This document shows positions 1 through 12,983 of a DNA stretch of 64,000 bases, one piece after another; within the stretch, counting starts at the first letter, position 1; the number at the start of each line of letters is the position of its first letter. The translations under genes and the position numbers were made by a program. Source of the stretch: Parahaliea mediterranea (lineage in GTDB: Bacteria; Pseudomonadota; Gammaproteobacteria; Pseudomonadales; Halieaceae); NCBI RefSeq assembly GCF_003402235.1, contig NZ_QEWO01000003.1, positions 124,001-188,000 on the forward strand. Reading direction: 5' to 3'. The notes under the pieces were generated by a model. The model ran no database searches. It was not told where the DNA came from and saw only the letters and a list, made by a program, of their open reading frames with translations.

Positions 1-1416
1 CACCGCCTGCTCCAGGCTCAGGGCGCCTGCCTCGCGCACAAAGCAGCTGAACAGATAGCCGGTGTCGCCGTAGGTGGCAAAGCGGGTGACATGGGCGCCG
101 CCGTCGCCGGAGCCCACCTGCACCAGCGGGTCGCTGAGGGGGCCGGTGATGCGCGCCAGGTTGTTGTGGCCCACGGCCACGGCGCTGAAGCAGGTTTGCA
201 GGTTTTCCTCCACCGCCAGATCCAGCATCAGCTCCACCGGGTCGCAGCCGCGCTCGGCGGCAATGTCCTTCAGGCTGCGGCCCTCAAGCGCCCGGTTGTG
301 CGGCAGGTGGCAGCGGCGCACTATAAAATCAGGGAAATGCACCTCCATGGCGATGGGGTGCATGGCGTTGTAGGCCTCGTCCACCAGCTGTTTGCGAATG
401 GCTGGGTTCTGGAAGTCCGCCAGGGTCTCATCCGCGCTCTTGAGGATGGTCGCCCACCAGGTGGGACGGGTGCTGAACACCGAGGTGGGCACGTCAAACT
501 CGAAGGTCACGTCGATGGGGCGGGTCTGCATCTGCGGCACAATGCGCGCGCCGTAGGCGGTCTGCAACCGCACCCGCTCCAGTGCCCGCGGCACCAGCTC
601 CGGGGTGGCGTTGGAATCGAACAGGGGCGAGAAGCTGACGGTAATGCCGTGACGCCGCGACAGCTCACCGAGAATGTCGATACGGGCGCACAGCAGGTCC
701 GGGTCCCAGAATTCCGGCACCACCTGCATGATGGCCCCGTATTCGCCAAGCACCGCGCACAGGGCGTCCAGCTCTTCGGGCGCCGCCAGGCGGCAGGGCA
801 CCGGGCGGTGCTCGTGGTCGATGTCCACCCAACTGGTGGACAGGCCCAGCGCACCGGCCTGCAGGCACTCCCGCAGCAGATCCTGCATGCGGGCAACTTC
901 CTCCCCAGTTGCCGAACGCTCGCGGGCAGCCTCGCCCATCACCCACAGGCGCAGCATGCTGTGGCCGGCCAGGGTCGCGACGTTGATGCCGAGGTTGTCG
1001 CGAAAGGCCGCCAGGTATTCCTCGAAGGTTTCCCAATTCCAGCGCATGCCGGCGTCGAAGGCGGCGGCGGGCATCTCCTCAATCTGGCGGAATACGGCGC
1101 CCACGAATGCCCGGTGCTCGGCCCGCACTGGCGCCATGGTCAGTGAGCAGTTGCCGTTGATGACGGTGGTCACCCCGTGCTCCAGCGAGGGCGTGGCCAG
1201 GCCGTCCCAGGTGATCTGGGCATCAAAATGGGTGTGGGGGTCGATAAAGCCCGGGGCCAGCACCTTGCCGCCAGCGTCTACCACCGTGCGCGCATCACCG
1301 TCGATGCGGGTGCCAATGGCGGCAATGCGGCCCTCGCTCACAGCCAGCGCACCGCGATAGGCGGCTGTGCCGCTGCCGTCGCAAATGCGCGCATTTCTTA
1401 TTATCAAATCGTACAT
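1..1416 (-). CDS. N-acyl-D-amino-acid deacylase-like amidohydrolase (3' end outside window)
   Basis: The frame opens at ATG 1416 behind a strong AGGAGG and stays open to the window edge, giving 472 codons without the C-terminus. It begins MYDLIIRNARICDG, has the metal-binding HxH in GFIDPHTHFD (H61 and H63), and near the end of the visible part carries GSGDGGAHV, the late Asp motif of the D-aminoacylase branch of the amidohydrolase superfamily. Members are zinc hydrolases of N-acyl-D-amino acids and related cyclic amides, but many in catabolic islands have unknown substrates. No signal peptide is visible, so it is probably cytoplasmic. A second member of the same branch lies at the other end of the window. 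Family assignment is secure; the substrate is not. Confidence 0.85.
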   Translation of the reverse strand, partial: MYDLIIRNARICDGSGTAAYRGALAVSEGRIAAIGTRIDGDARTVVDAGGKVLAPGFIDPHTHFDAQITWDGLATPSLEHGVTTVINGNCSLTMAPVRAEHRAFVGAVFRQIEEMPAAAFDAGMRWNWETFEEYLAAFRDNLGINVATLAGHSMLRLWVMGEAARERSATGEEVARMQDLLRECLQAGALGLSTSWVDIDHEHRPVPCRLAAPEELDALCAVLGEYGAIMQVVPEFWDPDLLCARIDILGELSRRHGITVSFSPLFDSNATPELVPRALERVRLQTAYGARIVPQMQTRPIDVTFEFDVPTSVFSTRPTWWATILKSADETLADFQNPAIRKQLVDEAYNAMHPIAMEVHFPDFIVRRCHLPHNRALEGRSLKDIAAERGCDPVELMLDLAVEENLQTCFSAVAVGHNNLARITGPLSDPLVQVGSGDGGAHVTRFATYGDTGYLFSCFVREAGALSLEQAV

Positions 1417-1639
1417 GGGAGCTCCTCCTTGTCCTTGGTGTCACTGTAGGCGCCAACGCGCTCGGTGGACATGGCAGATTGAGCAAAGGGCATGGAGAAT
1501 GGGTGCGACTGTACCCCCCATCGCCACAGGCGGCGGGCTTGTCCCCGACGCCCGTCGCTGCGATGATCAATGCCAGCAACAATAAAAAAGGTGGACGCAC
1601 CGGCCGGGACTGGCCGGGCGGGGCAACCCAGGGGATGGC

Positions 1640-2725
1640 ATGGACCAGAGCAAGCTACCGCACAGCCCGGAACTCGACATGGAGCGCGTGCAAATCCTGT
1701 ACGCCAATGTCCGCACCGGCTACATCGGCGTATCCGCCGCCATTGCGCTGCTGTTCTTCATTGCCAATACCTACGCCAGCCCCCTCGCCGCCCGCTACTG
1801 GCTGCTGGGCGTGGTGATCGCCAACCTGCCGCGCCTGTGGTTGTCACTGCGCTACGGGCAAAACAAGCGCGCCGGGCGTATCACCGAAGCCGACGCCCTG
1901 AAGTGGGACCGCTACATGGCCCTGGCCAGCGTCATTGCCTACGCCGGTTTTGTGGCGGTGATTTACCTGCCCTACGGCAACAATGCCGTGATCGGCACCC
2001 TGCTCTGCGCGTTTGTCTTCATGTTGCTGGCCACCGGCGGCGTGCTGGTGCTGAGTACCTCCTACGTGCAGGTGGTGGCCTTTTTGAGCCTGGTGATGTT
2101 CTCCATCATCGGCAAGTTCCTGCTGCTGCAGCAGCCCCTGTTCTACATTGCGGTGGCCATTCTCTGCTTTGGCTATGTCCAGCTGCTTATTCACACCCGC
2201 CGCCACACCCGGGTGCTGATTGAAAACATCGCCCTGAAAATCGAGAACCGGCAGTCGGCCCTGGTCGACCCCCTCACTCGGGTCGGCAACCGCCGCCGGC
2301 TGGCACTGCACACCGAAATGCTGTTCCCCGCCGCCCAGCGCAGCGGCGACCCCTTCTGTTTGATTCTGCTGGATATCGACTTTTTCAAGCGCTACAACGA
2401 CACCCATGGCCACAGTGCCGGCGATGAACTACTGGTAAAAGTGGCCGAGGCCCTCGGCCAGTGTTCGCGCGGCCAGGACCTGATTGTGCGCTACGGCGGC
2501 GAGGAATTTATGGTGGTGCTGCCAAGGACCGCCCTGCAGGACGCCGAAGCCATTGCCCAGCGCATTCTGGCGCGGGTACGCGAGCAAACCCCGGTCACCG
2601 TCAGCGCCGGGGTTGCCGTGTACAACGGCGATGACAGTTTTGAAACCGTGGTAAAACGGGCCGACGAGGCCCTCTACCACGCCAAGGACAGCGGCCGCGA
2701 CCGGTACCACCTGGCGCCGGCCTGA
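1640..2725 (+). CDS. Membrane-bound GGDEF diguanylate cyclase
   Basis: This 361-residue protein has six or seven hydrophobic segments over about residues 25-185, then a GGDEF domain that makes cyclic di-GMP from two GTP. The signature is GGEEF at residues 286-290, an active variant. An RxxD inhibitory site (RGQD, 277-280) lies exactly five residues before it, so product inhibition by c-di-GMP is expected. The membrane part is not a clear match to a named sensor module that I can recognise. A short AGGGG lies before the ATG. The gene precedes a secreted SRPBCC-like protein by a small gap, but no functional link is evident. Confidence 0.92.
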   Translation: MDQSKLPHSPELDMERVQILYANVRTGYIGVSAAIALLFFIANTYASPLAARYWLLGVVIANLPRLWLSLRYGQNKRAGRITEADALKWDRYMALASVIAYAGFVAVIYLPYGNNAVIGTLLCAFVFMLLATGGVLVLSTSYVQVVAFLSLVMFSIIGKFLLLQQPLFYIAVAILCFGYVQLLIHTRRHTRVLIENIALKIENRQSALVDPLTRVGNRRRLALHTEMLFPAAQRSGDPFCLILLDIDFFKRYNDTHGHSAGDELLVKVAEALGQCSRGQDLIVRYGGEEFMVVLPRTALQDAEAIAQRILARVREQTPVTVSAGVAVYNGDDSFETVVKRADEALYHAKDSGRDRYHLAPA

Positions 2726-2804
2726 CCCTGCGCCCCACAGCCCCTGTTGCCGCGCCGCCTGCCGGGCTAGTATGGCGCACTACCCATTGCGCGGGAGTCC
2801 CGAC

Positions 2805-3314
2805 ATGCACCCGACCGGCCTTTTTCTCAGCCTCTGGCTGCTGCTGTTCGCGCCACTGCTGCGGGCGGAGGTAGTGAGCGCCTCGGATACCCATTTTGTG
2901 CTGCAGCACAGCGCCCGCTCGACGCTGGATACCGCGGCCCTGTGGCAGCGGCTGATTCACCCGGCACGCTGGTGGAACCCGGCCCACAGCTATGCGGGCG
3001 ATGCCAAGGCCCTGAGCCTTGAGGCACGCGCCGGTGGCCTGTGGCTGGAGCAGTGGCAAGGCGGCTCGGTGGCCCACGGCCGGGTGCTGATGGTGCGCGA
3101 GGGCACCCTGCTGCGCCTGGAGGCGCCCTTTGGCCCTCTGCAGGGCCTTGGTGCCTACACCGTGTGGACCATCACCCTTGAAGCCGATGGCGAGGGCAGC
3201 AAGGTCCACTTCCGGGAGGTGGCCCAGGCGCCCCCCGGCAGCGATATGGCCGCCATGGCCGCCGCGGTCGACCAGGTGAAAAGCGACGCCATCAGCCGGC
3301 TTGCCAAGCCCTGA
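2805..3314 (+). CDS. Secreted SRPBCC/START-like protein
   Basis: I start it at ATG 2805, preceded by GGGAG, which gives 169 residues beginning with a clear signal peptide (MHPTGLFLSLWLLLFAPLLRA, cleaved after ARA). An in-frame ATG 33 bases upstream would bury the signal. The mature part resembles the SRPBCC/AHSA1-like fold: it opens with short strands, includes the RWWNPAHSY loop typical of polyketide-cyclase-like proteins, and ends in an amphipathic helix (AAMAAAVDQVKSDAISRLAK). Such proteins bind hydrophobic ligands; no catalytic residues can be named. It is probably periplasmic. The AraC regulator follows after about 40 bases. Confidence 0.7.
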   Translation: MHPTGLFLSLWLLLFAPLLRAEVVSASDTHFVLQHSARSTLDTAALWQRLIHPARWWNPAHSYAGDAKALSLEARAGGLWLEQWQGGSVAHGRVLMVREGTLLRLEAPFGPLQGLGAYTVWTITLEADGEGSKVHFREVAQAPPGSDMAAMAAAVDQVKSDAISRLAKP

Positions 3315-3356
3315 CCCCTACTGACAAGCCCTGACAGCAAACCCATCGGAAGCACC

Positions 3357-4499
3357 GTGACCGCCAGCCCCAACCACATACCGCAAACCCGGGCCGCCCT
3401 GATTTCGCTGGCCAATGCCCTGGTGGCGGCCCTGCAGTCTGACGACGCCGACACGGCCTTTCTGGAACAGACCCGGCAGTTTGTCGACCTGCTTGGCGAC
3501 ACCCTCACCCTGCCGGTGACCGCCATGCTCAACCTCGACCAGCTCGACCTGGATGAGCGCCACGAGCTGCTGGCGGACACCCTCGATGAACTGGGCCTGC
3601 CGCTGGAGGGGCTCAACTGGAACAACTACCCGGAACTGGCAATGCAGTTCCAGAGCCGGGCCTGGGCCCACTTCTACCACCGCTTTCTGCTGACCCACCA
3701 GGTTGTTACCAGTCACATTGAGCTGCTGCCGGCCCCTGCGCCGGACTTCCCGCGCCCCCTGCACACCCCGGCGGGGTCCTGGCTGCTGCTGTACGCCGCC
3801 AGCGGCGAGTGCCTGCTGCAAAGCGACAATAGCCAGCTGGTACTGGGCGCCCACAGCCCGGCCCTGCTGCTGGTGCCGCCCGATAGCCAGCTGTTGGTGC
3901 AGTGCGCCAATCGCGGGCGCGCCTGCAGCCTTTTCAACAGCGCCTTCTACCCGCCCCAGCACTGGCAGGCCCTGCTGCGCAGCGGCCTGGTGGAAGGCCG
4001 GTTGCAAGGCGAGGCAATCAGCGACGCCCGCGTTGCCGGCTACATCACCGAATCCTTCGGGCGCATTATCGATATCGCCCACTCCCAGTCGCGCCACAGC
4101 CAGGCCCTGCACCTCAACCTGCTGGAGCAGGTGCTGCTGCTGTGTGACGAGCAACGCCCCCAGCAACAGCGGGAAAGCCTGGACCGGCGGGTGGTCGCCG
4201 CCCGCGACTACCTGCTGGCCCACTACACCGAGAAGACCACGGTGGAGCAGGTGGCGGCCGCCGCCAATGCAGCACCCTCTACCCTGAACGCCCTGTTCAA
4301 AAGCCAGATGGGTGAAAACCTGATGCGCTGGCGCGACCAGCTGCGCATTCAAAAAGCCAGGGAATTGCTGCAGGGCAGCGACAAGGCCGTGAAGGTTATC
4401 GCCGCCGAGGTTGGCTACGACGACCCCATGTTTTTCTCGCGCCGCTTTAAGCAGCTCACTGGCTGGTCACCCACCCAGATCCGCGACGGTAAAAGTTGA
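3357..4499 (+). CDS. AraC-family transcriptional regulator
   Basis: A GTG start behind GGAAG gives 380 residues. The last 100 or so residues are a double helix-turn-helix AraC/XylS domain (TTVEQVAAAANAAPSTLNALFK for the first recognition unit and YDDPMFFSRRFKQLTGWSP for the second, the most conserved AraC segment). The N-terminal 280 residues contain a beta-rich middle (LLLYAASGECLLQSD) consistent with a cupin-like sensing domain, but the ligand cannot be read. It lies just upstream of and in the same direction as a Coq4-family gene and a TonB-dependent receptor, so local control of those two genes is the simplest guess. Confidence 0.9.
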   Translation: MTASPNHIPQTRAALISLANALVAALQSDDADTAFLEQTRQFVDLLGDTLTLPVTAMLNLDQLDLDERHELLADTLDELGLPLEGLNWNNYPELAMQFQSRAWAHFYHRFLLTHQVVTSHIELLPAPAPDFPRPLHTPAGSWLLLYAASGECLLQSDNSQLVLGAHSPALLLVPPDSQLLVQCANRGRACSLFNSAFYPPQHWQALLRSGLVEGRLQGEAISDARVAGYITESFGRIIDIAHSQSRHSQALHLNLLEQVLLLCDEQRPQQQRESLDRRVVAARDYLLAHYTEKTTVEQVAAAANAAPSTLNALFKSQMGENLMRWRDQLRIQKARELLQGSDKAVKVIAAEVGYDDPMFFSRRFKQLTGWSPTQIRDGKS

Positions 4500-4585
4500 T
4501 AAACCAGCGGCTGCCGCGCAGCGCCGGCGCGCAATTGTGCAAGCCCTCCACCGCATCCTCCATTCCCCCGCCGCGGCCCCTACCC

Positions 4586-4610
4586 TCTAATACCGGACAT
4601 AAAGATTAGA
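4586..4610. promoter_or_regulatory. Inverted repeat TCTAAT-N13-ATTAGA before the first Coq4-like gene
   Basis: Perfect 6-bp arms (4586-4591 and 4605-4610) lie 26 bases before the ATG of the Coq4-family gene, in the gap that follows the AraC gene. It may be an operator for that regulator, but AraC proteins usually prefer direct repeats, and a 6-bp repeat can occur by chance. Confidence 0.3.
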
Positions 4611-4635
4611 ACCAGGCTACCGCGAGGATCTCGCC

Positions 4636-5469
4636 ATGACCGACGTACCCGGCTATTCAGCCAACCAGCGGCTGCTGGACCCGCGCAAGCTGGGCACCAG
4701 CACCATGCTCAGCAGCACCTCCAAGTACCTGAACGACCCGCGCTTGCGCCACTGGGTAGCGGTGGAATCACTGCGCCGCAATGGGCCGGACATGGATCAC
4801 TACGGCGGCCCGCTGGAAATTATCGATATCTTCCGCGGCCTCGACGACATTGACGAGATCAACCGCCTGTTCGGTGAAGCGCGTAAAAAAGACGCCGACC
4901 TGAACGCCTGGTTTGAAGCCCGCTACCTGATTCCCCACGACATGCAGGCCCTGGCCGAATTGCCAGAAGGCACCCTGGGCAGGGAGTACCAGAAAATGCT
5001 GGCCGAACAGGGTTTGCAGGCGGACTTTCTACCCTTTGACAACACCGCCACCGACTACGATTACTTCATGCGCCGCCACAGCCAGACCCACGACATTGAG
5101 CATGTGGTGATCGGCTACCGCTACGATCCCCTCGGGGAGTTCGCCCTGATCGCCGCCCGCCAAACCAACATGCTGAAGGTACTGGGGCTAGAACTGATGG
5201 AACACATGTCAGTGGTGTCCAACCTGCTGCTGTCCACCGGTATCGCCCGCTTTGGCTGCCACTATCCGCAACTGCTGCCACCACTGTACAAAGCCCTCGG
5301 TGAAGGCCAGCGCATCGGCGAACAGATGACCACGGGCATTTTCATGCCGCGTTACGAGGAAATGTTCGACTGGACCGTTGACGCGGTGCGCGAAGAGCTG
5401 GGGATCCGGCACGGCCCCGACTTCCAGGACACCATGTGGTCACTGGGCGAGTACTTCGACGCCGCCTGA
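4636..5469 (+). CDS. Coq4-family protein, paralogue 1
   Basis: This 277-residue protein carries the Coq4 signature HDxxHx11E as HDIEH (152-156) with Glu168, plus the conserved GTLG segment near residue 113 (EGTLGREYQKML). Coq4 binds a metal through this motif and prenylated lipid in a hydrophobic pocket; in eukaryotes it acts in coenzyme Q synthesis, reportedly in C1 decarboxylation of the ring. Here the neighbours are an AraC regulator upstream and a TonB-dependent receptor downstream, not ubi genes, which suggests use on an imported hydrophobic substrate. No signal peptide or membrane helix is visible. A paralogue with the same motif lies at 40910-41761. Confidence 0.8.
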   Translation: MTDVPGYSANQRLLDPRKLGTSTMLSSTSKYLNDPRLRHWVAVESLRRNGPDMDHYGGPLEIIDIFRGLDDIDEINRLFGEARKKDADLNAWFEARYLIPHDMQALAELPEGTLGREYQKMLAEQGLQADFLPFDNTATDYDYFMRRHSQTHDIEHVVIGYRYDPLGEFALIAARQTNMLKVLGLELMEHMSVVSNLLLSTGIARFGCHYPQLLPPLYKALGEGQRIGEQMTTGIFMPRYEEMFDWTVDAVREELGIRHGPDFQDTMWSLGEYFDAA

Positions 5470-5603
5470 GCAACCGGGCCCTCACCGGCCCCCAACAACA
5501 CCGCTCTACCAAGACCGCCCCGACAACGGCGCACTGGCCTTTGAGCCAAAGGCGCGCCCTGGGGCTTCGCTACGCCTGCAATAACGACAACGGGATAACC
5601 ATC

Positions 5604-8048
5604 ATGACCACGCTGCCTCAACACCCAATACGCTGCGCACTCACCGCGCTGGCTGCCCTCTCACTGGCCCAGACCCTGCCGGCCCAAGCCCTGCAGACCA
5701 ATGCCCAGACTGACCCTGCCGCGAGCGAACCGAGCCAGGCTATCGGGCGCGGGGGCGCACTGGAGGAAATCGTGGTGACCGCCCAGCGCCGTGAAGAGAA
5801 CCTCCAGTCAGTGCCGATTGCGGTCACCGCCCTTGGCGCAGAAGACATCCAGCAAATGCGCATCACCAACATTGAAGACCTGTCGGCCCTGGCGCCAAAC
5901 CTGAACATCACCAACCAGGGCCAGCAGTCCACCCCCGCCATGGCCATTCGCGGCGTCACCTCGGGCACCTCCGACAATGCGGTGGACCCCAAGGTCGGGG
6001 TCTACGTTGACGGCATCTACGTCGGGCGCAGCGTCGGCGCCATTTTCGACCTGGCCGACATCGAGCGGGTGGAAGTGCTGCGCGGGCCCCAGGGCACACT
6101 GTTCGGGCGCAATGCCACCGCCGGCGCGCTGAGCATTGTGACCGCCGCCCCCACCGGGGAATTCGGCATCAGCGCCAATGCCTCGGTGGGCAACGACGAC
6201 GCCCGCCGCGGCAAAATCACCCTCAACCTGCCCGAGTGGCATGGCCTGCGCACCAAGCTGAGCTACCTCTATGATGAAATCGGCGGCTACGCCGACAACC
6301 TCATTGGCGGGCAGCGCATTGACGTCAGCGCCCGCGCACCGGGTTTTGGCCGCCTGCGCTACGCCGACGAACTCGGCGGCAAAGAAGTCAACGCCTTCCA
6401 CTTTGCCGCCCAGTACGATGTCACCGACCGCCTCACGGTGGACTACCGCTTCGACTACACCGACGCCGAAACCGTTGGCAACCCACAGCAGGTGGTGGCA
6501 CCGCTGCCGGACCAGACCGGCCAGCTATGGGGCGCGGTGCTGGCCTTCCAGCCACTGACCGGCGGCATCACCAATATCGCCACCGACCAGCTCGGCGCCG
6601 TGGCCGCGGCCTCCAGCCTGGAGCGAGTGGAAACCCTGGGGCACAACCTGACCCTGACCTGGGACATCAACGACAGCACAACGCTCAAGAGCATCACCGG
6701 CTGGCGCGAACTGGAACAGGACCCGAACATCTACGACTTGGGCGCCACTGGCGGCGTGCGCTTTACCGAGGCCCAGTTCCTGGCGCTGCTCGGTGGCAAC
6801 GTGCCCGGCATTCTGGACCCGGCAGTGCAGCCCGGCCCCAACGACAGCTTTTTCTCCCTGCTGACGGCCCGCTCCACAAGCCAGGAGCAGTTCACCCAGG
6901 AGCTGCAACTGCAGATTTCCAGCGACCAGTTTGACCTGGTCACCGGCCTGTTCTACTTCGAGGAGGAATCACCGGCGCGCAGCGTGCTGGGCATCTTCCA
7001 GCCGGTGGCAGGCGGCGTGGTGACCGCCAACCCCGTTCTCGACCCGCTGTTTGGCAGCGGCACCACCGTCACCACCGCCAATAACGATTCGGCAGCGGCC
7101 TATGCCCAACTCACCTGGCACCTGAGCGACAGCGTGGATTTGACCGGCGGCCTGCGCTATACCTCCGACAGGCGGGAAATCGACATCGACTCACTGGCCG
7201 GCGCCACCGGTGCCGTGCTGGGCCTTGGCAACTACAAGGTCGACTACGAGGAACTGACCTACACCGGCATCGCCACCTGGCGCCCCACCGCCGACATCAC
7301 CACCTACGCCAAGGTGTCTACCGGCTATGTATCCGGCGGGCTGCTGAGCGGCATTCCCTTCGAGCCGGAGACCCTCATCTCCTACGAAATCGGCGTGAAG
7401 TCACAGCTGCTGGACAACCGCCTGCGCCTCAACCTGGCCGCCTTCTATAGCGACTACGAAGACCTGCAATTGCAGGCCTTCCTGAACGGCCGTCAATTCT
7501 TCGACAACGCCGGCGAGGCCACCATCCAGGGCGCCGAGGCGGAGGTTGAATGGTTGCCGCTGGAGGGCCTGGTGCTGTCGGCCTCGCTGGGCTACATCGA
7601 CCACGAGTACGAGGAATACCTGCAGCGCACCGCCGACGGCGGCTTTGTGGACATTACCGACGACGTGGACCAGACCTTCGTCCCCAAAACCACCGGGCGC
7701 CTGTCCGCCCAGTACTATGCCCCGGCCTTCAGCAACGGGCTGCAGGTCTACGGCCGCGTGGACGGTGCCTACCAGGGCGACACCACCCTCACTGCCAACA
7801 CCCTGCGCGATGCCGAGGGCAATGCAGTGCCACTGAATAAAGAGCGCTACCTGGACGGCTACTGGCGCGTGGGCGCGCGGCTGGGCCTGGCCGGCATCCG
7901 CCTTGGCGACAGCAACATCAGCGCCTCGCTGTTTGCCGAAAACCTGCTGGACGAGGAGTACTACCCCAACGAAACAACAGTGTTTTCACTGACCCGTATG
8001 TACGCCCGCGGGCGCACCTACGGCCTGGAATTCAGTATCGACCTGTAA
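5604..8048 (+). CDS. TonB-dependent outer membrane receptor, paralogue 1
   Basis: I start at ATG 5604 (814 residues), which places a signal peptide at the N-terminus. The mature protein opens with a TonB-box-like EEIVVTAQRREE, then the plug domain with VEVLRGPQGTLFGRNA, and a long beta-barrel ending in the typical terminal strand (TYGLEFSIDL). This outer membrane protein imports a specific large or hydrophobic compound using TonB energy; this subtype (iron-complex-like, EIVVTAQRR) is very common in marine hydrocarbon and steroid degraders. The ligand is unknown. It follows the Coq4-like gene by 134 bases in the same direction, and a strong hairpin follows its stop codon. Confidence 0.93.
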   Translation: MTTLPQHPIRCALTALAALSLAQTLPAQALQTNAQTDPAASEPSQAIGRGGALEEIVVTAQRREENLQSVPIAVTALGAEDIQQMRITNIEDLSALAPNLNITNQGQQSTPAMAIRGVTSGTSDNAVDPKVGVYVDGIYVGRSVGAIFDLADIERVEVLRGPQGTLFGRNATAGALSIVTAAPTGEFGISANASVGNDDARRGKITLNLPEWHGLRTKLSYLYDEIGGYADNLIGGQRIDVSARAPGFGRLRYADELGGKEVNAFHFAAQYDVTDRLTVDYRFDYTDAETVGNPQQVVAPLPDQTGQLWGAVLAFQPLTGGITNIATDQLGAVAAASSLERVETLGHNLTLTWDINDSTTLKSITGWRELEQDPNIYDLGATGGVRFTEAQFLALLGGNVPGILDPAVQPGPNDSFFSLLTARSTSQEQFTQELQLQISSDQFDLVTGLFYFEEESPARSVLGIFQPVAGGVVTANPVLDPLFGSGTTVTTANNDSAAAYAQLTWHLSDSVDLTGGLRYTSDRREIDIDSLAGATGAVLGLGNYKVDYEELTYTGIATWRPTADITTYAKVSTGYVSGGLLSGIPFEPETLISYEIGVKSQLLDNRLRLNLAAFYSDYEDLQLQAFLNGRQFFDNAGEATIQGAEAEVEWLPLEGLVLSASLGYIDHEYEEYLQRTADGGFVDITDDVDQTFVPKTTGRLSAQYYAPAFSNGLQVYGRVDGAYQGDTTLTANTLRDAEGNAVPLNKERYLDGYWRVGARLGLAGIRLGDSNISASLFAENLLDEEYYPNETTVFSLTRMYARGRTYGLEFSIDL

Positions 8049-8049
8049 A

Positions 8050-8081
8050 CGCAAACGGGCGCCATAGGGCGCCCGTTTGCG
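8050..8081. terminator. Bidirectional hairpin between TonB receptor and greA
   Basis: A perfect 14-bp stem (CGCAAACGGGCGCC and its complement) with a 4-base ATAG loop lies between two convergent genes, two bases after the receptor stop. There is no long T run, but stem strength and location fit a shared terminator. Confidence 0.75.
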
Positions 8082-8103
8082 TAGTCGGTTGCGCGCGGCA
8101 ACC

Positions 8104-8576
8104 TCAGAGGTGATGCACCTGGTCGATCTCGTACTCCACATCGCCACCCGGGGCACGCACGATGACCACATCACCCTCTTCCTTGCCGATCAGGGCGCGG
8201 GCAATGGGTGAGCTGACGGAAATCAGGTTGTTCTTCACGTCGGCCTCGTCGTCGCCGACGATGCGGTAGGTCACGGTGGCGTCGGTTTCCAGGTTGATCA
8301 GGTCGATGGTGGTGCCAAAGATGACCTTGCCGGTTTTGGGAATGGTGGTGACATCAATGACCTGGGCACTGGCCAGCTTGCCTTCGATCTCCATGATGCG
8401 ACCCTCGGCAAAGCTCTGCTGCTCGCGGGCGGCGTGGTACTCGGCATTTTCCTTCAGGTCGCCGTGCTCCCGCGCCTCGGCAATGGCCGCGGTGATGCGG
8501 GGGCGCTCAACCTTCTTCAGGCGCTCCAGTTCTGCGCGCAGCGCGGCTTCACCGGAAACCGTCATCGGCACGTTAC

Positions 8577-8580
<4 letters not shown>
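8104..8580 (-). CDS. greA: Transcription elongation factor GreA
   Basis: This is a 158-residue GreA. The N-terminal half is the coiled coil that enters the RNA polymerase secondary channel, with the conserved acidic tip region ([19 protein letters not shown]), and the C-terminal half is the FKBP-like domain ([16 protein letters not shown]). It stimulates RNA cleavage in backtracked polymerase. Its ATG overlaps the carB stop codon by four bases (ATGA), so it is the last gene of a carA-carB-greA operon, an order common in gammaproteobacteria. Confidence 0.97.
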
Positions 8581-11807
<3,227 letters not shown>

Positions 11808-11810
11808 GGG

Positions 11811-12953
11811 CTACTGCGTTCCTGCTCTGGCTTGAATCAGTTCAATGAAGTGGTCAAACAGCGGGGCGGCGTCGTGGGGCCCGGGGCTCGCCTCGGGATG
11901 GCCCTGGAAGCTGAAGGCCGCCTTGTCGGTGCGGTGAATGCCCTGCAGGGTGCCATCAAACAGGGACTTGTGAGTCACCCGCAGGTTGGCCGGCAGGTTC
12001 GCCTCGTCCACCGCAAAGCCGTGGTTCTGGCTGGTGATCAACACAGTGCCGTCATCCAGGTTCTGCACCGGGTGGTTGGCACCGTGGTGGCCGTGGCCCA
12101 TCTTCATGGTTTTGGCGCCGCTGGCCAGGCCCAGTAACTGGTGGCCGAGGCAGATGCCAAACACCGGCACGTCGGTTTCCAGAATGTCCTGGATGGCGGC
12201 AATGGCGTAGTCGCAGGGCTCCGGGTCACCCGGGCCGTTGGACAGGAAGATACCATCGGGGTTCAGGGCCAGCACCTCGCTGGCGGGGGTCTGGGCCGGC
12301 ACCACCGTCAGGCGGCAGCCGCGATCCACCAGCATGCGCAGGATGTTGCGCTTGACGCCGTAATCGTAGGCCACCACGTGGTAGGGCAAGTCGGCTTCGG
12401 CGGGCTGGCTGTGGCCTTCGCCCAGGGTCCAGCTGCCTTCGCTCCAGCGGTAGCTGTCCTTGACGCTCACCACTTTGGCCAGGTCCATGCCCTTGAGGCC
12501 GGCAAAACCCTGCGCCTGGGCCAGGGCCTGGGCTTCGTCGATGGCGTCACCGGCGATGATGCAGCCGTTCAGGGCGCCCTTCTCGCGCAGGATGCGGGTC
12601 AGGCTGCGGGTATCGATATCGGCGATGGCCACCACGTTGCGCCGCTTGAGGTAGGTGGAAAGATCCTCCTGGTTGCGGTAGTTGCTGGCCAGCAGCGGCA
12701 GGTCGCGGATCACCAGGCCCGAGGCCCAGACCTCGGCGGACTCCTCGTCCTCGGGGTTGGTACCGGTATTGCCGATATGCGGGTAGGTCAGGGTAATGAT
12801 CTGGCGGGCGTAAGAAGGATCGGTGAGGATCTCCTGGTAGCCGCTCATCGCGGTGTTGAACACCACCTCACCAACGGCGCTGCCCTCAGCACCGATGGCC
12901 ACACCTTTGAAAATACTGCCATCCTCAAGGGCTAACAGGGCCGGACTGGTCAA
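11811..12953 (-). CDS. carA: Carbamoyl-phosphate synthase small subunit (TTG start)
   Basis: This glutamine amidotransferase subunit has the class I active-site segment [13 protein letters not shown] with the nucleophilic Cys, and GHHGANHPV. It channels ammonia to CarB. I place the start at TTG 12953 rather than the in-frame ATG at 12965: that ATG lies inside an ideal GGAGG ribosome site (ATGGAGG), TTG follows at normal spacing, and the resulting 380-residue N-terminus ([11 protein letters not shown]) aligns in length with E. coli CarA, which also uses TTG. A terminator-like attenuator and small leader ORF lie upstream. Confidence 0.96.
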   Translation of the reverse strand: MTSPALLALEDGSIFKGVAIGAEGSAVGEVVFNTAMSGYQEILTDPSYARQIITLTYPHIGNTGTNPEDEESAEVWASGLVIRDLPLLASNYRNQEDLSTYLKRRNVVAIADIDTRSLTRILREKGALNGCIIAGDAIDEAQALAQAQGFAGLKGMDLAKVVSVKDSYRWSEGSWTLGEGHSQPAEADLPYHVVAYDYGVKRNILRMLVDRGCRLTVVPAQTPASEVLALNPDGIFLSNGPGDPEPCDYAIAAIQDILETDVPVFGICLGHQLLGLASGAKTMKMGHGHHGANHPVQNLDDGTVLITSQNHGFAVDEANLPANLRVTHKSLFDGTLQGIHRTDKAAFSFQGHPEASPGPHDAAPLFDHFIELIQARAGTQ

Positions 12954-12983
12954 GGACACCTCCATCAGACTTCTGAGTGATTG

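Noticed and set aside
4636-5469. Calling this coq4 of ubiquinone synthesis
   Set aside because: The motif fits the family, but neighbours are catabolic and a second copy exists; no symbol assigned.
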